Part shown: one piece after another, positions 1-10,957 of the stretch
Numbering within the stretch: the stretch's first letter is position 1
Layout: every line of letters starts with the position of its first letter
Assembly (NCBI GenBank): GCA_024180945.1
Contig: JAKSGN010000005.1
Location: forward strand, 248,001 to 312,000
Length of the DNA stretch: 64,000 nucleotides
Direction of reading: 5' to 3'
Origin: Macrophomina tecta
Lineage: Eukaryota > Ascomycota > Dothideomycetes > Botryosphaeriales > Botryosphaeriaceae
Program-made: the position numbers and the translations under genes
The notes under the pieces: generated by a model
What the model was told of the DNA's origin: nothing
What the model saw: only the letters and a program-made list of their open reading frames with translations
Database searches by the model: none

Positions 1-695
1 ATTAAGCAGAGCATTATTCGGAATATGTACACGCCACCCACCACCTACTCCACTATCATCCGGTCCTCAGACCACGCCTGCAGCAAGCCGCATACTTTTC
101 CGAGACGGCGCAACTACGCAGCTGGCCAGCATAGCTGTACATGGTAGCTTCTTGTATTTTCGCTGATGCTCCTCATATTACAGCTCGCCACGTGTATCCT
201 AGGCTAGTCTTACTGCCTTCCAGCCACCCGCCTTTCTGTACGACATATTCCCCAGCTCGGCCACCGCCGCACTCTTGTGGTGCAATTACTGTTCCTTCAC
301 CGTAGCTTGGCAGGCGCCCCGCCATTGTAGTGTGTCTGGTCCGTACGCAAAACCACTCGTTAAACCCTTCGATAATAACATGCACGAACGGTTTAGATCC
401 CTCAAATTCCTTCCCCAATTTCTCGCATGCCACTGTCACCGTTCGATTTCCATTTTCTGCCATAGCGCCGAGCCATCCTGCAAGCTCTCTCTCAGTTCCC
501 GTCATGTCGCGGCAGCCGTCGGCCCCGTAGGTTACGTGATGCTCCTCAAATTAGGCTCAAGCATGGAAACTGTGATTGACTGTATCGAACACTTGAAAAT
601 CCAACACCAGGAGCTGCTCATGCACAGCCACACAACATCCGGCGAAACATCGCTGCCCCAAGCCGACGCAGACGTCTAATGACCTATCCCAGGTA
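1..695. other. No recognisable gene
   Basis: Short open frames occur on both strands, but none reads like a known family, shows a convincing splice pattern or has coding-like third positions. The minus-strand ankyrin relic ends just to the right. I see nothing else to report here. Confidence 0.4.
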
Positions 696-1600
696 TTAGG
701 ACGTCCGTTTCATTGCGTCCCTTAGCCAGGTTGCTATAATCGCATTCCCGGCGTGGACTGCCCAGTCGAATGCTGTCCAACCGCATCTATCAGCCGACCC
801 CACATTCGCTTTTCTACCAGCCAATAAAAGTTTGACGTTCTCTTTATGCCCACAGTCCGCAGCCTTCCTAAGTCGTGCGTGGCCATTAATGTCTTGAAGG
901 TTCGGGTCCACTTCTTCAAGGTGAAATAAGCTTTCAACGACCTCAGCACGATCCCATAAGTACAGCTAGTGAGAGCAGATTGTTTCCATCGTCGGCTTGG
1001 ATGTTGAAATCATATCCGCCGGTTGTATTCGAGCGTTCCACTATGGTCCACAAGTCATCTTTGTGGTCTGAGTCGAAGTTCTTGCCGATTGTAAGCCCGC
1101 ACATCAACACGGTGTATCCATAGTCATTTTTCCAATCCAGTAATCCTCCAAGGCCTTTCCGATTTCGGTTTTGCTTCCATAGAGGTAGCTAAATATAGGC
1201 ATGTTGCCATACCCGTCGAGGATGACCGGATGTGCCCCGTAAGTGAGAAGCTCCAAAACTGACTTTAGTTTGTGAAGGCCTTTATCTTTTAGGTAGTCTG
1301 GGACCGACTGATGTATAAATTCGACGGATTAGTCACGAACGTGGTAGTTTGGTCGTTGTACCGGCAGTCTCTGTGGAAGGGAGGTCTGTCAGATATTGCT
1401 GCGTCGATGTGGACCCTGATCTCGACTAGTCCTTACAGAGATATTTGATCCTCTGTCTCATGTTGTCTAGATCATAGTAGTGATCAGAGGTTTCAAGATA
1501 GGAATAAGACGTTTGTGGCATCTTGGCCTCGGTAGCGAGAGCATCCCGTAGTTCCGCTACTGACAGTGGCCTGACATACCCGAGCTTAGCGGCTTGTTTA
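696..1600 (-). pseudogene. Ankyrin-repeat protein relic
   Basis: The minus strand carries pieces of ankyrin repeats that no longer share one frame. The clearest piece (696-911) reads as a repeat with 'DINGHARLRKAADCGHKENV' followed by 'LLLAG' and a C-terminal 'GWTAFDWAVHAGN' repeat before a stop. Further upstream, near 1200-1260, another frame gives 'SVLELLTYGAHPVILDGYGN', also an ankyrin-type helix pair. In between, shifted frames give 'AEVVESLFHLEEVDPN'. Frameshifts and stops separate these blocks, so no intact protein can be read. Ankyrin repeats are protein-interaction modules and give no function on their own. The left and right limits are approximate. Confidence 0.65.
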
Positions 1601-2000
1601 AAGGCTTATACGGGGCTATAGAAGCTTTTCTAGAGTTTAAAGTTAAGAGATATAGTTAGATCGGCGGAGTCGTGGGTTAATAGAGACCGAAAGGCCTTAC
1701 TATAGAATTACTTATAGTAGTAGGTTAGTTTTTAAAACTTTTTATAATTAATGGCGTCTATACCCGAAACATTAGTCAGTTAAAAAGTGAGATTGCTTTT
1801 TACTTAGTTTGAAGTTACTTCTAGGTTATCCAGGGGTTTCTTAATCCTAATAAAATAAGGTCACGATTCTAAGAGGCGATATTAATTCTACCAACTATTT
1901 TTAGGGTTCGCTAGATTCTGAAAAAGAAACTTCGATTACATAAGATAGTAAAAGCTTGATATATCGCCCCTAGGGTCTTTACCGTGGACCTCTTTCCTGG
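1600..2000. other. AT-rich patch between the ankyrin relic and the DJ-1 gene
   Basis: Base composition turns strongly A+T-rich, with many TA steps, compared with the GC-rich flanks. No open frame of note runs through it. This is what an old RIP-mutated repeat looks like, but no terminal repeats or protein traces are visible, so the origin is only a guess. Confidence 0.35.
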
Positions 2001-2279
2001 GTCGTAATAGTTGAGGATGGCGATTTAAGGCCCTTATAGCATGACGCAGGGGCCTTTCGTCGGTGAGATCGGAGAGGGAGGAACACCGCCCTTCGGGGAT
2101 CGGCCGAGGGTAATCATCGGGTGGATGGTTTCCATCCCGCGCTTACCAGCGAGTCCGAAAATGCCCGGGCCCGAGTCCGCCGCCAGACTGGTATAATAGT
2201 CTTCACTCCACAATCGTTTAGCAATAGCATACGAGAGCCCCACCCGACACAACATCGCTGACGCCGCAAATCAGAGACA

Positions 2280-3060
2280 ATGGCCCCAAAGCTCCTTATA
2301 GTTCTTACTTCCGCCGCGACATATGGCGAGAACAAGCCTACCGGCTGGTATCTGGTCTGTTAATTCACTGAACCTTCCTCGTGCTCGCCCGGAAATCACA
2401 ATCTCACGCACAATTCCCCTGGCTTCGCTGACACAATTTGCCCAGCCCGAACTCGCCCATCCATACCACATTCTTTCTCCACACACCGAAATAACCTTCG
2501 CGTCGCCCCTCGGCGGCGTCGCGCCCATCGACCCGTACAGCATTGAAGCTACCAAAGATGACCCTATCTGCACTTCATTCTACGCGACGAAGAAGCATCT
2601 GTGGACCAACACAGCGAAGTTAAGCACCTTTCTCGGGCGTGCGTCCGAGTTCGATGCCGTTTTCTACCCGGGCGGCCAGGGCCCGATGTTTGACCTCGCC
2701 ACGGATGAGTCATCCCATAAATTGATCAATGAATTCGCAGATGCGAAAAAGGTGATTGCATCGGTCTGCCATGGGCCAGCTGCTTTTGCCTTCGTAAAGA
2801 GGCCAGACGGAACTCCGTTTTTGAAGGGAGCTAAAGTGACTGGGTTGAAGGATAGCGAGGAGAGGGCGTTGGGGACGGATAAGGATATGCCGTTCCTGTT
2901 AGAATCGGAGTTGAAGAAGGTCTGTGGGGAGTATATTTGCGCAGGAGATTTCGAGCCTTGTGTAGTAGTGGACAGGGAGAGGAAGTTGATTACTGGACAG
3001 AGCCCACCTAGCTCAGTGGATGTTGGCAAGGCGATTTTGGATGCTCTGACGAAATGGTGA
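2280..3060 (+). CDS. DJ-1/PfpI superfamily protein (Hsp31-like, glyoxalase III type)
   Basis: Two exons, 2280-2354 and 2446-3060, give 229 residues. The first exon supplies the family's N-terminal strand ('APKLLIVLTSA', then 'KPTGWYL'), and a GT-AG intron joins it to 'PELAHPYHILSPHTEITFAS'. The start at 2280 is preferred over the in-frame ATG at 2323 because only it provides the beta-strand and the substrate-loop 'TGWYLPELAHP'. The nucleophile elbow 'SVCHGPAAF' places the catalytic Cys at residue 133, after 'VFYPGGQGPMFD'. Family members are class I glutamine-amidotransferase-fold proteins, often glutathione-independent methylglyoxalases or chaperones in the cytosol. Length is normal for fungal Hsp31-like proteins. 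The exact substrate cannot be read from sequence. Confidence 0.85.
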
Positions 3061-4591
3061 GGGTATTGACGGTCATAGATGGCTTTGTCGTTGCCGTTTA
3101 GCTCTTCCGTAACGCTTCAAGGAGGTAGAGCAGGGCCGAAACCACAGGCCCTCGGGACTATGTATGAAATTGGATACGAGCAGGTTAGCTAGAAAACATT
3201 ATGTTCGGGGGGACATGTACCGTCTATACGTAGATGATCTCGCCTGGTGCTGTACTTGCATGCACACGCAAGTTCTTATTAGAGACGGCGACTTAAGCGG
3301 AAGGTAGTAGGAAAGAGTTCTCTCGCAGAGTGTAGGAGGATACGTAAGTAGATGAGCAGGTTGGTGAAGGGGTTCCGAATTACGGAGTTGCGAAAGGACG
3401 AGGTATTGCTTTCTATCACGCGCGTGGTTTTCATTGAAGCTATGCTCAGAAAACAACCATCGTTTGTCTGCACACGTATACGAGCGGGAAAACTCGTAGA
3501 AATTTGACTGAATTCAGTCGAGTGGGTGGGGGCTGATGGCAGTATTGAATCTACCTGAGCTTCGTAGACAGTTGTAGCGAGCACTACTCACCATATTATA
3601 AGCCGCGTGATCTACCTTACGACCAGCACCGTTTCTATCCCGAGTGTGACTACATTAAATGTTAGAAGATATGTCACTTGGGGGGTAATCCCTTCAGTCA
3701 ATCATCAACAAAGCACGCCATCCGAGGTATCGTCCGCCTCTCCAACGTCTTGACCCTAGACTGCAATACCACGATATGCCTGTTTTATGTAGTCAGTGTG
3801 CTAACAAGTCTAACTTGGACGTAGTTTATTCAAGCAATCATTCAGGACAATGAAGATGGAGAGATATTCAGAGTTTTAGCACGAATCCCTAAAAAATCAC
3901 GTGTGTTTAGGATAAAGCATTTGATCCACGCTCTGACAAAATGTTCGTTCAAGAGAACGGCACAACAACAGGTGAGCTTAACTGAGTTTTCAGATACCTC
4001 TGATTAGCATTACACGCATTAGCGATTAGGCCTCCCCCAACGGCTAGTTAGCTGTAGCGCAGATGATGCGCATGTCCGCTCCGTATCAGGTCAGCAGCCG
4101 TGCCGCTCCATAAGCAGCCGCCACGTTCCGATGGGGCGTGCGCAGAGCGCCTCTTGAGCCACGCGGCAGGTGGTGAACATGCACGGAACTGAGTCGATGG
4201 AAGCTCCTCGCTACTGAACAGTAGTGAGCGGCGAAAAGACCGAACGTACTACCGTACTCGCTCGCTTGTATCCCTTGTGGCTTGTTACAGAGCTCGAAAG
4301 AGCGGTGTAAGCCATGTCACGGATGAGCGCTGAATTTACCAGATCTACCGGTGTTAGGAAGACATCACTTGAATGTTCCTTAGCTCCGTTTAAACCCGCA
4401 GCGTGTCACGAAATTCCAAAGCATCCTAAATGCTTCACCTGGTTTAAATATTCCACGTCCCCATATCTCCTGTCTATTGGCATTAATCCCCACTGTCCCC
4501 AGCATCGATTGCGCCTCTCCTGCCTCAAATCATTTCCTTCGACCAAGCTACTTCAAAACCTTCTGCCATTCATCTTAAGCATATCGGCGCC
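3061..4591. other. Intergenic, no gene seen
   Basis: About 1.5 kb between two plus-strand genes. Short open frames on both strands look random. The last 150 bp or so before the aldo/keto reductase is pyrimidine-rich, as in many fungal 5' leaders. Confidence 0.5.
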
Positions 4592-5974
4592 ATGAGTGAC
4601 ATCCCAAGGGAGCTACAGGCCAGTATTGACGCCACCAGGGTGACGTACAAACAGCTCGGCTCGTCTGGTCTACGCGTCTCGGTCCCCATCTTGGGCACCA
4701 TGTCCATCGGCCACAAAGACTGGCAACCCTGGGTTGAGGACAATGAAGAAGCCGTCTTTAAGCTCCTTCAGGCTGCGTACGTTAACGAACTTCTTTCTAC
4801 AAACCTCTCTAATCGATCGATCCATAGTTACGACCGTGGCCTGAACACGTGGGACACCGCGAACGCCTACTCGAATGGCGTCTCCGAGGAGCTGATCGGT
4901 CGCTTCCTTAAGAAATCAGGCATTCCGCGCAGCAAAGTCGTCATCATGACTAAATGTTGGGGCTACGTCGGCGAGACGCCCGCCGTGAACACGGCTCTCT
5001 TCCAAGTTAAGGACACGCGCGACTACGTGAACCACGGCGGACTCTCGCGCGCCGCCATCTTCAACGCCGTCAGCGCCAGCCTCGAGCGTCTGCAGACCGA
5101 GTACATCGACCTGCTACAAATCCACCGATTTGATGAGAACGTGCCAATCGAGGAGACAATGGAGGCGCTGTATGACCTGGTAAAGAGCGGGAAGGTGCGG
5201 TATATTGGCGCAAGCTCAATGTGGGCGCACCAATTTGCCAGGATGCAGTTCGTTGCTGAGAAAAACGGATGGACTAAGTTCATAAGCATGCAGAACCACT
5301 ATAGCTTGTGCTACAGGTAAGCGATCCGATTCCCTAAACGTTTCCTTCCTATGAGGTTAGTATTTTGCTGGAGTAGGTCACGGTGTGTTTAAAAAGTCGA
5401 AGCGTAAGCACTAATGGTCCATGCAAAGTATACATGGATCATCCGCCTACGCAATAAATTTCTTCTGTTGGTGATGGAGCACGGCTGTGCTGTCGTTATA
5501 CTATCATAGCTGACCTTATACCTTTTCACTCAATACTATAAAATAGCATGAATGCTAACGCAAGACCTTAAAAACAGAGAAGAGGAGCGCGAGATGATCA
5601 GATTCTGCAAGGAAACCGGTGTTGGGCTTATTCCCTGGTCGCCCCTCTACCGCGGTTACCTTGCGCGGCCGCTCGAGACCCCTGAGACTCTTAGGGCCAA
5701 GATCTTCAAGAATATCCCTATGTTCAGCAACATCACGGAGGCTGACCACCAGATTATCGGACGCGTCCAGGAGCTCGCTGGTCAAAAGGGATGGCCTATG
5801 ACACAGGTAGCGCTAGCGTGGATCATCCAGAAGGGCACTATTCCAATCGTTGGGTTGAGCAATGTAGAGCGACTTGAGGGGGCTATCGGCGTCAAGGATA
5901 AGACGTTGACAGAGGAGGAGATGAGGTACCTAGAGGAGCCATATGTGCCTAAGGCAATTATCGGCCATTATTAA
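4592..5974 (+). CDS. Aldo/keto reductase family oxidoreductase
   Basis: Three exons (4592-4776, 4828-5316, 5578-5974) give 356 residues. The protein has the NADPH-dependent (alpha/beta)8 barrel hallmarks: '[20 protein letters not shown]' at the N terminus; the Asp and Tyr of the tetrad in '[12 protein letters not shown]'; Lys in 'VIMTKCWGY'; His in 'DLLQIHRF'; and cofactor-binding segments 'GLIPWSPL' and '[14 protein letters not shown]'. It belongs with the fungal yakC/versiconal-reductase-like group that reduces aldehydes or ketones. The second intron (261 bp) is longer than the other introns here. Exon joins were chosen from GT-AG signals and family continuity. No neighbour suggests a pathway, and it lies far from the cluster at the right. 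Confidence 0.85.
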
Positions 5975-6324
5975 GCTTTTGTAATCAATTTATACGGGCT
6001 TGTGCTCCTCGGCTACTAGATTTTGCCTCCTTATCGACTATCCATAGTCGCTCGAATGCTTATAGAAACGATACAAAGCATAGTGTTAGAAATATCCGCC
6101 AGTTCCACCAACCCTGGCATCAGGGGGGTGGGGGTATAAGAGGCCCCCTAGCAACATGGAGTAGCTGGACGTGGTGCGTCCTTTTGCTCCATTCCATCAG
6201 TAGCTTTTTTAAAAAGCAGTATGCTATTTAAAATTCCATATAATTTATAAGTATTTTGCTTAACGATATATCTAGTGAAGCTGATGAATCTATAGAGCTC
6301 TAAGTTTTTTATCATATAAGACTA

Positions 6325-6378
6325 ACGTGTTTCACCACCGAGCCGTCCAAACCACCGAGCCGTCCACTTCCTCACCAA
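6325..6378 (+). repeat. Left terminal inverted repeat of the pogo element
   Basis: Fifty-four bases matching the reverse complement of 8124-8177 without a mismatch. Each end contains two direct copies of the 15-mer CCACCGAGCCGTCCA separated by AA, probably paired transposase-binding sites. Confidence 0.9.
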
Positions 6379-6446
6379 CATCACACTTTGAACTCAAGTT
6401 ATTCAACACAACACAAAAATTTCAATAAACTAGTAGCGATCCTAGA

Positions 6447-8096
6447 TTACTCAGTACCTGTTACCTCCTCTGTACAAGTCCGTCTGTTGTGCCCGGTCTT
6501 GCCGCAGTTCCCACAGCGCCGTTGAGCCCCCTGCGCGCCCTCTGCGCGAGCCTTCTTAGAGGGCTGTTCGCTGCCCTCTGCCCCCCCAGCGCCCTGAGGA
6601 TTAGATAGCTGACCGCCGTCTACCATTGTTAGCGTGCCCCGATTCTGTACGTACTTTCTTTTACGCTGTTTCTTCTTGTTTGCGGCCTCTGTGGCCCTTT
6701 GAAGGGCAGAGAGTTCGTCGCGTACTAACACAGCAGAGTGCACCATGAATGACGCGCCTTTTACGAGCGATTGAAGCGATCCACGCGCCTCTGTAGGTGA
6801 GGAGCTGCAATACTGCCTTATCTGCTGATAAAGTAGCCTTGATTGGGCCTCTAATTCGCGCATATTGCTGGGCGTTTTGGATTCCCATGGGACAGCCTCT
6901 GGTGCAGGCGGTGTAGGCGTACGAAGCCTGACATCAACCTTCGATAACACAACCTGCGGGTCGAGCGGCACCAAGCCAGCTCCTCGGAAGCTTGCACAGA
7001 TATTCTCCTTTGTGAACACCTTGTAATAAGCCGCCTTGTACGCCTGTATAAAGGCTGGTTTGTCGATTTTTGTGGCCATCAAGCGCGCCAAGCCTGAGAT
7101 CTAAGAGCGGTACGCCCGCTTTAACGGCGAGAAAATGCCCACATCAAGCGGCTGCAGGAGGTGCGACGAATGCGACGGCATACAGACGGTAATAATCTTC
7201 TCCTCCTTGCACAGATCCTAGAACTCAATTAAGTTATAGCTCTCGTGGCCGTCGATTATGAGCAGCCGGTACACCCCCACAGTACGCGACTTTATATGCG
7301 CGTTAAAGTGCTCTAACCACTTCACTCCAAGCTCATTTATCGTCCAGCCGTTGGCGCTGACAGCAACAACCCAGTCCTCCATGCCAGAGGTGTCTTCGTA
7401 CCAAGTGTTAATGTGGTTCTTGCCGGCGAAGATCGTAAAGGGTGGGATCGTCCAACCGAGCGCGCTAATCGCGTTAATAACTAAAGTCCACTCGCGATTG
7501 CCTGGCTAGATAAATTTTCGTTTTCCGCGCCTTTCAGAGCCTGTAATAACTAGCAGAGAGCCTATTACGCCCATCATAAAGCCAGTTTCATCAAAGTTGT
7601 ACGTATCCTCGTCTAGGATACCGTACTTCTCCTTCACAGAGCGAACGAGGTCGAACTACCGCTCGATAACCACTGGGTCCTCGTTTAAGGCTCGCTGGCG
7701 ATCGTACGCGCGAGTCCAGCACGTTTTGAGCTCATCTCTGCGGCTGATGAACCTGTCTGGCTAGTTCTTGCCCACGGTACCCCCGTCGCGCTCTGCCAGC
7801 AATTTGTTGGCCATATCACGTAGTATATCCTTGGAGGGCGGAAACCCTCTCGAATCCAGGTCCAGTATACGCTCGACAATCGCGCCTTCTTCATGTTTGG
7901 TAAGCTTCTTGCCGTTAGGCACAGCTTCTACGCGTGGTATGGCACCTGCGCGTCGGTCGCGTACGGTTGATCGGGGAGCAAGGTACTCGCGACAGGTAGC
8001 TCTTTCGCTGTGCGACGCGTGGGTATCAATAGATTGGATAGCAAGGTTAATATACTGAGTTTTCTGGGATGATTTCATAGCGTTGTGGTGATGCAT
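6447..8096 (-). pseudogene. pogo/Fot1-type transposase with five in-frame amber stops
   Basis: One continuous frame of 549 codons without any frameshift. The N terminus has the Psq/CENP-B DNA-binding region ('RGFPPSKDILRDMANKLLAE'). The centre has the DDE catalytic core ('YNFDETGF', then 'CMPSHSSHLLQPLDVGIF'). The C terminus ends in a basic region and a CCHC zinc knuckle ('CGNCGKTGHNRRTC'). Amber codons occur at 7763, 7658, 7508, 7220 and 7103 (first base, minus strand). Each is explained by CAG or TGG changing to TAG, that is CpA to TpA on one strand, the classic RIP change. No other stop type occurs. The copy cannot make a full transposase. Confidence 0.85.
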
Positions 8097-8123
8097 CGTG
8101 TTGAGTTTTCATCCGATGCGTTT

Positions 8124-8177
8124 TTGGTGAGGAAGTGGACGGCTCGGTGGTTTGGACGGCTCGGTGGTGAAACACGT
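8124..8177 (-). repeat. Right terminal inverted repeat of the pogo element
   Basis: Reverse complement of 6325-6378 over 54 bases, with the same duplicated 15-mer. It is followed by the second copy of the TA target duplication. Confidence 0.9.
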
Positions 8178-8488
8178 TATAATAAGTAATAATTTAGCTC
8201 ATCTCGTGTGTCTTATCTAATAGTAAAGTCAGTACAATATTAATATCTATTGTTCTAGGAACATTAATACACTCTTACGTACAGAAGGTATTCTAAAGAT
8301 AGATCCCTTGCCTAAATATATTTAAATTATTACTTGGGTATAAACACGAAACTCGCTCATCTCCGGCCATTAACGTGGCTGACTTCTATGGAGAATGGCC
8401 ACTCTCTGGACATACCTGCAATAACCTTTTGATCCGCTTAAGATACTGTCCTTCTCCATTCAATAATCCGATGCCGGCTCTCCCGGCC
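8178..8488. other. Intergenic, AT-rich, no gene
   Basis: A short A+T-rich stretch between the pogo element and the 3' end of the multicopper oxidase. Nothing is recognised in it. Confidence 0.5.
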
Positions 8489-10471
8489 TCAGCCCCGCTC
8501 GTCCACAACCTCCTCTTCCCCGTCCCCCTTGCCACCAACTTCAATCCCCATCGCCATCCCGCTCGCCTGATGCCACAAATTGTGGCAGTGCAGCATCCAC
8601 AGCCCCTCATTGTCGGCTCTAAACCGCAGCACCGCATACCCCCTCCGCGGCACCATGACCGTATCCCTCCTCACCGCGCGCTGCAGCTCCAGTGGGCCGC
8701 CCGGCGGCTGCTCCTCCGCCCATGGATTCCACGACCCCCAGCCCCACCCTGCGGCGTGGATTTGGAGCACCCAGAACGCGTGGCCATGTAGGTGGAAGGG
8801 GTGCGAGCCGTCGTCCAGGTTGTTGAGGACGATGGTGACCCAGGGCGCGTCTGAGGTGCCGTTGGGAAGAGGGATGCGCGGGACGAATTGGTTGGCGTCC
8901 CAAGAGGAGCGCGGCAGCGCGATGAGTGGACGGGGCGGAGAGGATTGCGGCGACCAGCTGGATTGGTTCATGTAGCCGTGTGGTTTGTTGCCGCGGTGGG
9001 AGAGTTTGAGGGTGTTGGCGTATAGAACGAGAGTGTGTTCAGCGGCAGGGGGCAGTGATGGGGTGACGATATCTGCGCTGACAAGGGCATTGAGGTCGAT
9101 GAGGGTTTGTGGTGCGTGGCTTTCTGGCCTGCCTTGTTCCGAAGAGGCAGAGGCTTCGCTCTTTTCCTTCGGGACAGGGTCAGAGCGAAATATGGAGAAG
9201 TGCTGAGTGCGAGTCAGGGCTGGATTGGGGTACTTGAAGTCCTCCCCGTCAAGGGTGATTGAAATTTTTGAGGCTTCTAGAGTATCCTCTGGCCAAGAGA
9301 GGATTAGGTCGGCACGTTGGCCTGGATATAAGCTCCCTACTGAAGTGGCGTTCTCAGAGTCGCTGGTAACGGCATGGCCGCCGTCAACTTCGATGATCTG
9401 CATGGCCGCACCCGGAATGCTCAAGGTGAATCCAGCCAATGTACCAGTGTTGACGAGTCTCAGCCGGTGACGTCTGGTGAAGTTGAACTGTAGATTAGGT
9501 GTGGCAGTTCCTTCAAAGGTAACGCATTCCACAGGTCTCGCAGGAATAGCTTTGGAGCAATTGAATGCGCCCATTCCATTGATGAGGAGTGAATCCGGCA
9601 CAGGCTCATTTCCAAAGGACCCAGCACTGATGTACCACGCTAGGACATCTTGTGCGGAACGATGGTACCAGTCTCCGATAAGCAGCAATCTCTCTTCATC
9701 ATACCCATATCTATCCACATCGGCGACTCCAGTTGCGGTTTCCGGGCGATGGATGATCAGTCCTCCGAACAGGCCATCCGCCCGCTGCACTTGGTCATGA
9801 GCGTGATACCAAAATGTGCCGGCTTGGTCATCCGCGATATCGAACTCATACGTGAAGTTGGCGCCCGGGTGAATGGGGTCTTGCGTAAATCCGACGGCAC
9901 CGTCCATGTTGTTGGCACCTCTCATTAAAAGACCGTGCCAGTGGAAGGAGAGACCTTCGTCTTCCAACGCATTTTGGACCTCAATCACCAGTCTATCGCC
10001 AGAACGAGCTTCGACTGTGGGTCCCAGAAAGCCGTCGTTAATCAGATAAACAGCCTTTTTCACCCCATCTGGGTATCGAAAAGCCTTGGTAATCTTCCAA
10101 CTGTAGTGCCTGACACTAGGAGGACGGACCACGTGCTCTCGAGGATGCAAGTTCTGGCCCAGAGATCCGCCGTATGGGCCCTTGCCAGGATGGCTGTCGA
10201 AATTGTTGTCAGAGTTCCCATGGGACAGAAAAGCCTTGAGGCCAGTTATTGTGTAATAAGACCCCGCAGTTTGGTATGCCGTTGCGCTATTGAGATAGGA
10301 AATAAACGTCGCGAAGATGGCGCATGAAAGGACAAAGAGAAACCATGATAGAACGCTACGTCGATTTTCCGATGACTTCCGGGTTGTTGAAGGCGGGGTT
10401 TCTTCTTCTGGTTGCTGTGGTATGCTGCGCCTACGGAGCACAGCGCCATGCTTCTGAGAATCTGAGGACAT
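8489..10471 (-). CDS. Multicopper oxidase (laccase-like) with N-terminal membrane anchor
   Basis: A single exon encodes about 660 residues from the ATG at 10471; an upstream in-frame ATG at 10522 would add 17. Residues about 38-56 form a hydrophobic anchor ('LSWFLFVLSCAIFATF'), then three cupredoxin domains follow. All four copper-ligand blocks are present: 'HWHGLLMRG', 'WYHAHDQVQ', 'HPFHLHGHAFWVL' and 'LHCHNLWHQASGM'. The enzyme should oxidise phenols, metals or similar donors with reduction of oxygen to water, outside the membrane. It is divergent from the phospholipase gene, with about 490 bp shared between the starts. The absence of introns is unlike most neighbours. Substrate (laccase, ferroxidase or ascorbate oxidase) cannot be fixed from the motifs. 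Confidence 0.88.
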   Translation of the reverse strand: MSSDSQKHGAVLRRRSIPQQPEEETPPSTTRKSSENRRSVLSWFLFVLSCAIFATFISYLNSATAYQTAGSYYTITGLKAFLSHGNSDNNFDSHPGKGPYGGSLGQNLHPREHVVRPPSVRHYSWKITKAFRYPDGVKKAVYLINDGFLGPTVEARSGDRLVIEVQNALEDEGLSFHWHGLLMRGANNMDGAVGFTQDPIHPGANFTYEFDIADDQAGTFWYHAHDQVQRADGLFGGLIIHRPETATGVADVDRYGYDEERLLLIGDWYHRSAQDVLAWYISAGSFGNEPVPDSLLINGMGAFNCSKAIPARPVECVTFEGTATPNLQFNFTRRHRLRLVNTGTLAGFTLSIPGAAMQIIEVDGGHAVTSDSENATSVGSLYPGQRADLILSWPEDTLEASKISITLDGEDFKYPNPALTRTQHFSIFRSDPVPKEKSEASASSEQGRPESHAPQTLIDLNALVSADIVTPSLPPAAEHTLVLYANTLKLSHRGNKPHGYMNQSSWSPQSSPPRPLIALPRSSWDANQFVPRIPLPNGTSDAPWVTIVLNNLDDGSHPFHLHGHAFWVLQIHAAGWGWGSWNPWAEEQPPGGPLELQRAVRRDTVMVPRRGYAVLRFRADNEGLWMLHCHNLWHQASGMAMGIEVGGKGDGEEEVVDERG

Positions 10472-10957
10472 GGTTCGGAGCGTGGAAAGATTGAGGCTAC
10501 AAAAAAACTCGGTCGTTCGCATTCAACTATACGCAGCTGTGCCGATATGAGCTATGAAAGCGCATCAGTGCTCCCTCCGTACCATCTTTACGTTTGATGC
10601 CTACCCGGATGTAGTTGCTGCCTCAGCTGTTGCCCGCCCGACGCAGTGCATGAGCAGCGGACTACCTCGCTGCGGTTTTCAAGTTGCCGTTTGCCGACGT
10701 TTTCCACCGCACTGAGCTGCAGGCGATACCTCAGCTTTCCGCCCCGGCCGCTCCCCGCTCCCGCGCAGTTGCCCCTCACCACGTGCAAAGTCGGCCCAGT
10801 CTCTGACCAATCACCACCGTCGCGATTCTACACGTGCCTGTCATCGGTACCACCAATTCCACCCACTCCTGCAGCTGAAGTAACGTTGCATTGGAAGCTG
10901 CCCGTATCAGCAGACGAGTCCCCCTTCTCACGAAGAAAGGAGAATTCTGGAGGTTCG
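10472..10957. promoter_or_regulatory. Shared divergent promoter region, oxidase and phosphoesterase
   Basis: About 490 bp separate the two start codons, so both genes must be driven from here. I see no copy of the cluster motif found further right and no obvious TATA box. Confidence 0.4.

Larger units (their letters stand above)
6325..8177. mobile_element. pogo/Fot1-type DNA transposon, 1,853 bp
   Basis: The element is bounded by perfect 54-bp terminal inverted repeats and flanked by a TA duplication (6323-6324 and 8178-8179), the target-site signature of Tc1/mariner/pogo elements. Inside, one minus-strand frame (6447-8096) encodes a pogo-type transposase broken only by stop codons. Identical ends suggest insertion in the not too distant past. 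The element sits in the intergenic space between the aldo/keto reductase and the multicopper oxidase and breaks no gene. Confidence 0.9.
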
